NCBI GenBank assembly: GCA_038496445.1
Contig: JALMLS010000594.1
Coordinates: 124,001-188,000, forward strand
Length of the DNA stretch: 64,000 bases
Reading direction: 5' to 3'
Origin: Trichosphaerium sp. ATCC 40318
Taxonomy: Eukaryota; Discosea; Flabellinia; Trichosidae
A program made the position numbers and the translations under genes. Shown here in pieces: positions 46,910 to 57,380 of this stretch (position 1 is its first letter; each line of letters starts with the position of its first letter). The notes under the pieces were generated by a model that was not told the DNA's origin, ran no database searches, and saw only the letters and a list, made by a program, of their open reading frames with translations.

Positions 46910-49153
46910 ATGACCGCCATGGACGTAGATGTTCCTGCTGGCGTTGGTAAGTAAAAGAATTAGAAAGCGCGGGCTAAAATTGTTGTTAGATGACCCAAAT
47001 GTCCCTGCATATTATCCAGAGGAGTTAAAGGCTTTCTACAGTACGTTACACGTATAATGTTAAACCAACCGAAATGTAGAGCGCTTGTTTCCTTTTGAAA
47101 AGATGTATGACTGGCTCAGTTATGGCGGTAAACTAATTTGGCGTATAAACCAACGCTTATAAGGCTTAGATAAGGATTATTTTGCAAGGCGCGAATTTAC
47201 ATACACGTTTGATTCTATATTCTCCAGATACCATTGCTACAACGTACGGAGTGATCACTTGGCGTTCTTTTTAACTAAAACAATCAAAAGGACGTTCAAA
47301 CCTGGGCAAGAAAGTTTAGAGCTTCTAACCCTGAGCGTATGGATATAGGCGCTGTGTTTAACATACAAGTACGCACCAACTTCAAAACGAAGAGAAAAGT
47401 TTTTTTGAATTTTGTTTCACTTGTACTTATTCGACTTGCTCGTAGCCCAACAAGCTTAATAAAATGAGACCAGAGGCTCTTGTTGCACAGCAAAAAGAAT
47501 TGGTATTCGATGTGGATATGGACGATTTTAACGATGTTCGGCACGTGAATGAAGTGATTTTTTTTTTCTTCATTTTTTTGTATTCTTCCAAGTCTTCTTA
47601 CAGTTTTTTGCAGCTCGAATATCGATAATTCACTTCCTGGTATCAGAAATGATTGGGCGTTTATGACAATTACTGTCAAAGTACTTGATAGAGCATTAAG
47701 AGGTATGTTGTATTATGAAAGCGCGTAAAAGGCTTCATTGTCTGATTTTTTTTGTCAAGAGGATTTTGGCTTTGAGCATTTGTTGTGGGTATACTCTGGA
47801 CGTCGTGGTGTGCATTGTTGGGTGTGTGATAAGCGCGCAAGAGGTACGAACGTGGAAAATCAATTGAAACAATTTTTGGTTGCAAAGGCACCTCCTGACT
47901 CGAGTCATTGAGTGGTGACGCTTAATTGTTTTATTTACAATTTATTAGAATTAAGCGAGCATGCGCGTAAAGCTGTTGTTAGCTACCTTAAGGCTGTCGT
48001 CGTAGTTGACTCTGATAAACCACAACAACCTAAAATCAATAACCAACTTCATCCACTCTTTGCGTACGTCCGAAGATATTTTAGAATTCCAGATTTTTTT
48101 TTTGATTTCTAGTTTGGGTTTGCTTGCTTACTGGGTATTTAGGAGAACCTATGATACTATTTTATTACCTTATTTTGAGAATCACGTCATTCTCGAACAA
48201 CGTCTTTTTGAAGAACAAGATAACTGGAATAGGCTTTTAAGCTTCTGTGGGTATCCAGGTACGCAGTGAGGGATCTATTCTAAACAAAAAAGAAAAAAAA
48301 TAGAACAAAAAATCTACGCGCGTAGATGATACTAAAACTAAGCTTTTAGATATTGCCAAACAGCTTGATAAAGACTTTTCTTCACAAGAAAAGACACCAG
48401 AAGAGCGATGGGCTTCAACTAAAGCATCATTACTAAACGCATACAACGTAAGGAAGCTTTTTTTGAGTGTTGACGGATTTTTTTTTTTTTTGGCTACGCG
48501 CTTACAAGTTTTGTAGAAAGATCTTAAGAGTAGAAAGAGGCCACCTTGTAACCCAGTTCATAAGATTGTCATGGCATATACATGGCCAAGACTTGATGAA
48601 AACGTATCATACGTAAGTGTTCAGGCTTTTATTTTTTGTTTTCTTTCACTTCTTGTTGATGTTTTTGCTACGATTGCAACCTGTTGTTATGTGTTTGAAG
48701 CGTTTTGTTAATTATTTATTGTAGAAACTCAACCATTTACTCAAGAGTCCTTTCGTTGTTCATCCAAAGACTGGTAAAGTACGTAGCTTGCACTAGAGCA
48801 CTAAGCTTTTTTTTTCTCCTATTCTACAAACTTACATCGTTTGCTAGGTTTGTGTTCCTTTTGACCCTAGCACTTGTGAGAACTTTGATTTGAATGATGT
48901 TCCTAATGTCCGTACACTTATGTCAGAAATGAGTCCTCCTGGAGAGGCAAAGGAGGGTCAAGGTGAGTCTTGGGCTGACTTTTTAACCAAAAAAAAGAGC
49001 GAGAAGAAGAAAAAACGTTTTGTGTTAATGGCTTTTTTTGTAGATTACAAAACGACGTCCCTAAAGAAGTCTATGAAAGTATTCCAGGACTTTTTAAGCA
49101 AACTTAGCCGTAGTCAAAGAAGTGAGGCTGCAAATGACTCTATGGAGTTTTAA
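46910..49153 (+). CDS. PRIM1: DNA primase small subunit
   Basis: ATG 46910 ([12 protein letters not shown]) opens a gene of about ten short exons. Signature segments are [43 protein letters not shown] (catalytic Asp-x-Asp), [20 protein letters not shown] (the SGRRGxH motif that binds incoming nucleotide and phosphate) and PRLDENVSY. The final exons carry [11 protein letters not shown] and [20 protein letters not shown], then TAA at 49153. The protein is the catalytic AEP-fold subunit of primase-polymerase alpha and makes RNA primers in the nucleus. Introns are 35-100 nt with gtacgt or gtaag donors. It lies head to head with the TopBP1-like gene. Confidence 0.92.
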
Positions 49154-49790
49154 AGAAAAAAAGAAGAAAAAAATAAGATTACCTAATCTCTCTTGTACAT
49201 CATTGTTGTGAAAAAAAAAAATATAAGGAACCTCAAGTTATAGATAAGTTACCATAGCGTATTATTCATAAACGTATCTTGAAATTCGTGGTATAACTTA
49301 TAGTCTATTTTGTTGCAAATCCACGGAGTTTTCAATATTTTCAGAAAAAATTACCAGACCTTTTTAAAACGTTGAGAACTTTCATTTCCTAGCGGAAACA
49401 TAACGGTTAGAAAGTAGCTGTAGGAATTGAGCTGGATTATCGACAAACAAGATTATCTACAGTCACATTTATAAACGCCTTACACAACTAGAGTGTCATG
49501 CTACCAAATATTTTTTGTATTTGCATCAACGCAAGTGATGCCTATCATGGTCATCTATCCTAAACCGTGTATTTTGGGCAAATACAAAAATAGAAAATAC
49601 AAACATTGTATCCTTTAAGCAAACTCTTCACGATCCACATTTGCAGTCTTAACACTTGAGTGTGCCTCAGATTTAGTGCAACCGGCTAAGCTGCATCCTA
49701 GATAGTATTTGCTCATTCATCAAGGAGCCAGTTTAAAAAAGTCAACGAAAAGACTTATTTGGTGATACCAGAACGCTACAAGATCAAACC
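49154..49790. other. intergenic, no gene recognised
   Basis: Between PRIM1 and the next F-box/LRR gene on the same strand. No exon or repeat recognised. Confidence 0.4.
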
Positions 49791-50927
49791 TTGATGGAAA
49801 CAGCGATAAAACAAGTTAATCTTATTGAAGAGCTTCCACCAGAGACATTAACACTTACTCTTCGTTATTTAAATAGAAAACAGCGTATCACAGCTTCATC
49901 AGTGTCTCACCTGTTTAATAACGTTATTCGTCACAATATTGGCTTTGAAAAGATCAAATTGACAGAATCATCAGATTGTCACGTGTTAAAAGGCAGTCCG
50001 TTGCTTAAGAACACTACAATTTCTTCTTTTCGGCTTAAAGTATCAGCAAGTGACTTGGCTTGTCTTTGTGGTGTCCACACGATATCTCTGGGCTCTTCAA
50101 ACGTCACTGATGAAGGTGTACTTTCTTTATTACAACATGGACAACACAGTGTTCATACAATCAACCTGGCATGTACAGATATCACAGATGTTTCATTGAA
50201 GGCACTTAGCAGCACCGTACACACGATTAACATTGCCAGATGCAAGAACATTAGTGATGAAGGTGTTAAAGCACTTAATCATGTTCACCGATTAATACTT
50301 TGTAAACCACGTGAGTCTTGGTTCAAATATCTCGCCAACATCCACACACTTAAGATTTACAAAGCAGATTCCTTTACAGATGAAGCAGCTAGATTATTAA
50401 CTAACGTCAAAGTCTTACATCTTTCTTATTGTGACACAGTTACAGACAATGGATTAAAAGATCTGGTCAATCTTGTTCGTCTTGATATTAGAACATGTGA
50501 TAGTATCAATTACTCATGCCTACATAGTTTGATAAACCTTAAATATCTCACAATAAGGGAGCTTTTAAAGGAAATAACTGATGACAAATTGAAGTATTTG
50601 ACAAATCTGGAAAGTCTTGTTCTTTTAAAATGTGGTAGTATAACTGATGAAGGAATGAAGCACTTGGTTAACCTTAAACAACTACTTCTTTGGAGCTGTG
50701 TTAAGATAAGAAACTCAGGATTGAAACACTTGATCAACTTAGAATACCTCATTCTTATGCACTGCAAGAATATAACAAATGATTGTTTGAAACATTTGAT
50801 ATCTCTTAAATGTATTAGGATCTCTGGTGAAAGCCGTATTACAAATGAATGTACTGATAAATTGGGTGTTACTATGAATAGGCGTGACACTGTTGATGTA
50901 TATGAACCTTTTCGATATTTTAACTGA
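49791..50927 (+). CDS. F-box/leucine-rich-repeat protein, single exon
   Basis: The protein has 378 residues. An N-terminal F-box (IEELPPETLTLTLRYLNRKQ) is followed by about eleven LRRs in two classes. The early ones resemble the local type (GVHTISLGSSNVTDEGVL), and the later ones are closer to the cysteine-containing FBXL type (LTNLESLVLLKCGSITDEGM). There is no intron, unlike the paralogue at 26928. Predicted role is SCF substrate receptor; the substrate is unknown. CACGTG sites occur at 49981 and 50311 within the gene and a TCACGTGA near 50953 just after it. Confidence 0.85.
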   Translation: MMETAIKQVNLIEELPPETLTLTLRYLNRKQRITASSVSHLFNNVIRHNIGFEKIKLTESSDCHVLKGSPLLKNTTISSFRLKVSASDLACLCGVHTISLGSSNVTDEGVLSLLQHGQHSVHTINLACTDITDVSLKALSSTVHTINIARCKNISDEGVKALNHVHRLILCKPRESWFKYLANIHTLKIYKADSFTDEAARLLTNVKVLHLSYCDTVTDNGLKDLVNLVRLDIRTCDSINYSCLHSLINLKYLTIRELLKEITDDKLKYLTNLESLVLLKCGSITDEGMKHLVNLKQLLLWSCVKIRNSGLKHLINLEYLILMHCKNITNDCLKHLISLKCIRISGESRITNECTDKLGVTMNRRDTVDVYEPFRYFN

Positions 50928-51383
50928 CTAACAACTTACTGTAATAAATAGTCACGTGATTTTGTTCACTTATCAAAGTAGGATTTGTATGAGTGTACAT
51001 ACATTTGATATAGTTGCAAGAGCATCAGTTACTTCTCTATCATTTCTATACGTATTGCTTTGAAGCATTTCAAACGTGCGTGTTATTGGCGATGTACAGC
51101 TGAGGTACTATTGTATTAACAAAATGTGCTTAAACATGGTACTGGGATAAAAGCATTGTAGATCATTAATATGTGGTGTCCAAAGAATCGATTTAAATTA
51201 CAATCAACATTGAAATTTTAATCGATTTGTCGTACTTGATTGTGGCGAGTTGTTAGTGCGAGTAAGTGTTTTGATGATACAGTAACTGATAGCAAGTCAT
51301 TTGTTTGCAAATATGAAAAAATTGGGCTCCTAAAGAGGTGTCAAACGCTTTTTTAACAAAAGCTTTGCTTTCATTGTTGAGCT
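50928..51383. other. intergenic between convergent genes
   Basis: Holds the 3' ends of two convergent genes and one TCACGTGA (about 50953). No gene recognised. Confidence 0.4.
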
Positions 51384-52902
51384 TTAGTTTGTTTTTATTA
51401 CACGTCTAGCTTTATTTACAGTTTTATGAAATGCTTTTCGTTGCTCTCTATCTATTTTATAGTATTGTGGGCTAATACTCAAATCATTATTAACACGTAA
51501 TACAACTCCTATACCATGTAAGTCAGGAGAGACAAATAGATTTGTGAATGATCCAATTTTAAAATGTGAAAAAAAAAACTCAAGTGGGCTATTTGTTGGT
51601 GTCATTCTCGCTTGTCATAAGTTTTTTTCTCGTACCGTTGTTGTCACACCGATCACAATAATCTGATGCACTGAAAATATGATGTATGTTATCATCGTGA
51701 GCTGTGATATATCCTTCAATCATCATCTTATGGGAGCTTATAATACTCTTCAAGTTATTCGTTTTAAGGAAATTCTGTGTAATATCTTGTCCAAATGTTT
51801 TCCCTGTTTCAAACAAGTCAACACTCACTCTGAACTGTGATTTCAAATCAGCTTACCACAATTCGGATTGATAAACCATCCGTCATGGCCTTCATACTCT
51901 GACCAAAGAATATCATACACCAAGCCCTTATAAGGTACCTCCTTAAATCTATCAATTGAAGTTATGTCATTAAGTGTCGTTACTAACGGACTAAGACCGC
52001 TATTAACACAAAAGTACGTATTCCCAACAGTAGCAGCTAAAACAGAAGAAGTGTGAGAATAACTGAATACAAAATTTCTTTAGAATAGTACCAAGAGGGA
52101 GAGCATCAAATGCAAAATTAACTACATGCCAAATATGTTGATTGTAATATTTTATGCATTCATCAGTAAAACCAAACACATGAGCCATAGTTCGTGTATC
52201 ATGACGACCTCGTAGTAAATGTATTCTATTAGGATACAAAATCTTTAAAGCGAATAATAGTGCTACAACACGGATAGAACAGAAACCTCTAACAATTAAA
52301 AAAAATTAGTTGAAGAAAAAGAAGAAAAAAAGAGGAAAAACAAACACGTGATTGAACATTTACTTGTTGATATAGTTTCCTAGAAATAGAAAATTTGTAT
52401 CTGATGGCATCCCCTCTATTTTAAAGACCTCAATCAAATCTGCAAAATGACCATGAATACTACCAACAACAGATATAGGAGCATCGATAGTAAGAACATT
52501 TTTTTCTTTTTGTAAAACTTTCGTTGCTTGTGTTGCAATTACTTCCAGCGTTTCTATTGTAATTGGCTTATGAGACATGCAAGCATCTATCATCAAGCTC
52601 GCCAAGGCATTTATATCATATGAGTTGATAAAGGCGAAGCGTGGATCCATCTACAAAGTCATCATCCCAAAACAGCTCTTACAGTCCAGTTTTACAACAC
52701 GTACGTGTGTCGTGTCTGTTTTGACACCCTCAATTGGCTGAAGGCCTGTGTTACGTAATATAAACGTCCAGAAACGCTCATTGCTTATTATTCCACGTAA
52801 ATAGACGCAAGAGGCGTTTAAACAGACGATATCTGCGTATTTTAACGAAGTAGTTATTTTAAACAGCGTCTCTGTTGGTAGACGCAGTAAGTGAGCTGTC
52901 AT
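51384..52902 (-). CDS. F-box fused to a PPP-family pseudophosphatase
   Basis: Six exons (52705-52902, 52364-52650, 52092-52288, 51857-52036, 51636-51803, 51384-51508) total 1,155 nt, 384 residues, in frame. Residues 1-60 form an F-box (LLRLPTETLFKITTSLKYAD). From about residue 85 a full-length PPP Ser/Thr phosphatase fold follows with every motif in order but mutated: GSIHG for GDxHG, GNYINKG for GDxVDRG, RGRHD for RGNHE, NSGLSP for HGGLSP, SSHKMMIEGY for RAHxxxxxGY and FSASDYC for FSAPNYC. Most metal-binding Asp, Asn and His residues are gone, so catalysis is unlikely, while the framework is well kept. It may be a substrate-binding module in an SCF ligase. The in-frame TAG before residue 67 is removed by a gtacgtg...tttgtag intron. 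Confidence 0.85.
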
Positions 52903-53164
52903 GCTAAAGAAAAGACTGTCTAGGCACAAAAAACAAAAACTAGCTAATCTAAGAAAAGTGACTTAACTGATATGCCAACACGTTTATGAGTGCCAGCGAA
53001 CGATATTATAGCTTCAAAACTGTCAGTTGGCTCAATAGCAGCCAACAACAATTCTGGGACAGTAAATACCTTCTCCGTTTGTGATTTGTCCACGTGCTAT
53101 TGAAATGGTTTGACAAATTTTGTCAAAAACTGTTTCTTGCTTTACAGATTCGCTTTCACAAAAC

Positions 53165-56100
53165 ATGAATTACATCGTATTATTACTTGTGACCACGTGT
53201 CTGTTCTGGCTAACAACAGTACACAACCTACAACCAAGAATTAACTAAAATAGGCTGTAGGCAACTGAAGACGTTGGTTTTCTCGACATTACTTTGTCTC
53301 CTTACAACGCAGACCCTTCAGGCGCTAGTGATTCTACAATACCAATCCAAAAAGCTGTAGAGGTACAAGACAGCTCTAATATAATCATAAACTATTTCTA
53401 ATGACATGTAGTACGCTAGAGTCAACAGCTTGGTTGTTTTCTTTCCTAAAGGTAAAGCACAGTGAACACGTGATTATTCTTGCGTTCGTTTTGAACATTT
53501 CATGCGAAGTTTCGTTAACCTCAATCTAACATATCGCTAAGGTCAATATGTTATAACCGATACGATAAATTGCACCAGCGGTTACATGCCAGCAAACCCC
53601 TTGAACCCGCGGTTAGTATTGCAGTACACGTGATTATTCTTAACTCATGTCCCTTTGTAGTTCATACCCAAACGCTTTAGTTGGACAAGTACCAGCTTCT
53701 GGTAATGTTGAGGATAGACCGACACTAATAGTCAAACAATCAACACCTGGTTTTACTGATGCAGATCTTCCTAAATATGTTGTTCATTTCTGGACATACG
53801 GTACGTGCCTTTTCAATAACTTTATCTAAATGCGGGTAAAAAGGAAAGACAAAAAATGTAGAACCTAACGTAAACTTCAATCAAATATTCCAGGGCATCA
53901 ATATCAAGTATGTACATTGCTACACGTGCGAACCGTATCGTTAACTTATGCATAGAGTTGAGAAAGGAAACTATGGCGCTATTGGTATTAGACATAGGTA
54001 CACAGTACTATCAATTGACATGTTATAAATCGTGTATTTTAGAGCAGCACAAGGATCAAGTATTCAAGACGTTTTTATTGAATTAGAAGATGGCACTGCA
54101 GGCGTACAGGTAAATTCTTGTTTCACACTTATTTGAATGACTTACCACAATTTTAAAAGGGCGCTGCTGGAAGTGGTGGAAGCCATATTGGTATCACTGT
54201 ACATGGAGGTAGATTTGGTCTTGATTTGAGAGAAGCTCAGCCAGCACCAACAGTACCAATCTAATCGAAAATTTTCTTGTGTTTTGAAGTCGTTTTCGTA
54301 TTCTCATTTTCGAATCTACAACTTGTTTTCTAAGTTTCCGTTTTCTCATTATCGTGTTGTAGATAACAGGAATGACACTTATAAATCAATCATGTTCAGC
54401 AATATTATACGAAGGTAAGTTGTAAGGTGTTTTGTGGGTGACTGAAACTCTAGTTAGGTTTGCAAACGCTTACGGCAGTTGGTATAAACATACAAGCAAG
54501 TGAAACCAAATATTGAATACGTACTTAATCTGACTTCTAGGTTGGAACTCATGAATCTACTGAACCAGCAATACGAATAACCACTGACGATACAATGCCT
54601 ACAAACCCTAAATGCAAAGTACCCTTTACAAAAAGCAACCCACAAGTACTAAAACTACTTTGATTCGTTTCAAATCTAATAATTTAGACATCACCACCGG
54701 CCTTATCAGGACAAGTTAGTCTTGTAGACTCTTCTATAGAATACATTCAATATGATAAATCATCTATTGGGATCATTACTGCACGTGACATATACTTACA
54801 AAACGTGTACTTTAAGGTATTATTGTCAGCTTTTGTTGTATGTTTTCCTTACACTTATGTTTAGAATTGTGGTCAGTTAGTTTCTATTCCTACTCTCAAA
54901 TATGTTGTCAACTCTGAGTACCCTGATTCATGGACAACGTGAGTAATAGTGATTTATACCTGTTAATATCACTAACTATCGAAAAGGATCAACGAGTATG
55001 CAAAAGGAGTAAAGCCTCCTGTATATTATTCGAAAGAGAAACCGTACTAAAACTATAATATGATAGCGCTGACAGACCGCAAGGTTCCAATATGAGTCTC
55101 CAACGTATATTAATGGCAAACGCACATTTGACGAGATTAGAGATATTACGTATAAAACCGACCCACCTTCGGATTTACAAGTACTGTGTTCAATACAATA
55201 TGACAGTACTAAAACTAAATTTTAGGAACAACATTTATGGAAGTTTACTACTTTTCCTTCTTTTCAAAGTAGTGATGCTGTAAACGTCAAACTTGCTCCA
55301 TACAACGCCAAAGGGTAATGTTTAATATCTCTTTAACATTGAATTATTAACACAAGAGAATAAGAGATGGACTCACAGATGACACCAAAGCAATACAAGA
55401 TGCTCTTGATCAAAATCCAAACGGAATTGTATTTCTACCCAAAGGTACTCCCTTCCTATCAAATTGTTTGTTATTGACAAACAAAAGGTTACTATCGCGT
55501 TTCTAAAACGCTTAAAATGGCACCAGGACAAAGCCTTGTTGGCATAGGTAAAAAAGCAATAAGATAGTTCACAGTTTTCTCATTTATTTCTTACTATATG
55601 TTTATTTTAAGCTCGTCATCTTACATTCATTGCTCCTGTAACAGATGGCCTTGGTGGAAACCCTGTTGTTGAAACAAGTGATTCTCACAATATCATAGCT
55701 TTCTTGTCAGTCAAGGTTTGTAATACGTTTTGTATGTCCCGCTAAGCTGTGGTTAGGCGTATTGGCATTTGAAAACAGATTATGCAATTCGTTGGTTGGC
55801 AAAGAGGCACAATTCTTTTTCTCTCATTTTCTCTTCTCTTACACGTGATTATTAGCGATCAAGCTATTTATAGACAGGTGCATACAGATCGAGCTAAAGA
55901 GTGTTGGGAACTGGTTTATCTATTAAAAATCAAAGTACCTTGTAAGAATGCAACGAATATTACTGTACCTTTGAATATCGTTTCTGGTAAGAACACCGTT
56001 TTATTTTTGTTTTACATAGATCTAATGCCAATGATTGTAGGCAGTGGTGGTCGTTTTTACAACTTTTTTCAGGAGAACTGGCAATATCAGGTAAATCCAT

Positions 56101-56919
56101 ATCACGTGATAATCACGTGTATTTTATTTTTGACACCACTTTCGATAGGACCCAGGAGCTCGTCATTTAAAGATAGTAAATGCATCAAACATAAGGTGAG
56201 TGTTATCAAGTTTAAAAAACATCAAATAGCTGATACAGTTGCCTCCAAACAGATGTTATCAATGCAACACTGAACATGGAAGAGGAGATGCCAATTTCGA
56301 AATATCAAACTCACACCATATTGATATTTACAGCATCAAAAGCGAAGGCAATTTCCCGGTAAGTGTCCAAAGAAGCTAGCATAAGGCACTTCTATTTATC
56401 TTCATGTTTAGGTACTTTGGGTAAGAGACAGCAACTTTATCAGTGTTTACGGGTATGGCGGAATAGCTTCGCCTTTACCTAATAATACTCACTACCCTCC
56501 CGGATACTCATTGATAACACCAACTTTATTTCGCATGGAGAATGTAAGACGACAAAAACCACGTACTTCTATTGTTTTAATATGTTTATTTCAGACACCA
56601 AACTACATGTTGGCAAATCTATGGGACTATGGACATGTTCAAGGTGGCAATTGGTTCGATTTTTTTGGAATAGGTATTGTTACTGTTTGTTATTTTAAGT
56701 GCCAGTACTTACATGCTTAGGTGTAAATCCGAAACTATGGAACTTTGCAGTGGACATTAGAAATAACAATGCAATTGTATGTCCTTTTTGAAACTAGTCC
56801 CCAAGTGCTGTACTGATCGAAACTTTTAGGTGCCAACTTGTCCATCGCCCAACAAAGGAGAGCTATTTACTTGTGTCCTCGATAGACCTATTATCATGAA
56901 ACATAGTAGTACTGTCTAA
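53165..56919 (+). CDS. GH55-type exo-beta-1,3-glucanase, copy A
   Basis: A signal peptide (MNYIVLLLVTTCLFWLTT) is followed, over about 20 short exons, by two pectate-lyase-like right-handed beta-helix domains. Domain 1 has LSPYNADPSGASDSTIPIQK, LVGQVPASGNVEDRPTLIV, FTDADLPKYVVHFWTYG and GSHIGITVHGGRFGLDLREA. Domain 2 opens with DGLTDDTKAIQDALDQNPNG and has YYRVSKTL, ITGDPGARHLK-like and VLWVRDSNFISVYGYGG segments. The stop is TAA 56919. GH55 enzymes are secreted and release glucose from laminarin-type beta-1,3-glucan, mostly in fungi. A near-identical inverted copy lies at 60434-64000. In the region after GVKPP the sequence (YYSKEKP) departs from copy B (IYVARENKK). Confidence 0.82.
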
Positions 56920-56925
56920 GCAAAG
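53280..56925 (+). repeat. left arm of a large inverted duplication
   Basis: This arm matches the reverse complement of about 60430-64000 over its whole length, introns included, at roughly 95 percent by eye. It covers nearly the whole GH55 gene. Differences cluster in a few patches, for example near 54.3, 55.05 and 55.9 kb. Confidence 0.85.
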
Positions 56926-57380
56926 AGAAACAAAGCTCAGTGTTTTCGTTTATATGCTCATATTTGTGCAATGTAAACGTGACGAAATAAAACTGTTGCA
57001 GCTCAAAGTATCTTTTTTGTTTACCAATTACTTCAAGCCACGAGAATGTTATTTGTACTATACTTTGCAACCTTAACCGTTGAAGCAATAGGCCGCCGCT
57101 GTCGGACATGTGATTGGCGCTGCATGCAGCGAAAATATTGTTTAAATACCACCCAATTATTTATTGAATGCCGTGTTTCACAAGTTTCAGACAAGCTTAC
57201 TTTGTACAAAAGGTTGTGAGAGTCACTTAAACACTACTTTCCTACAATAAAGTGATGAGGTCAAGGAGTGACCACTTCAAATGGAGTTCAACAATAAAAC
57301 TAGCGAGCGAAAGAAGAAATCTAACTTTATTGCAGTTACACAAAGTAACTCTATTACACTGGGCACACTCAAGAGCAAAT
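56920..57380. other. intergenic between convergent genes
   Basis: The similarity to the other arm stops close to the GH55 stop codon. Nothing else recognised. Confidence 0.4.

Noticed and set aside
52648-52656. In-frame TAG as stop-codon readthrough between F-box and PPP parts
   Set aside because: A normal gtacgtg...tttgtag intron removes the TAG and keeps the frame, so no recoding is needed.
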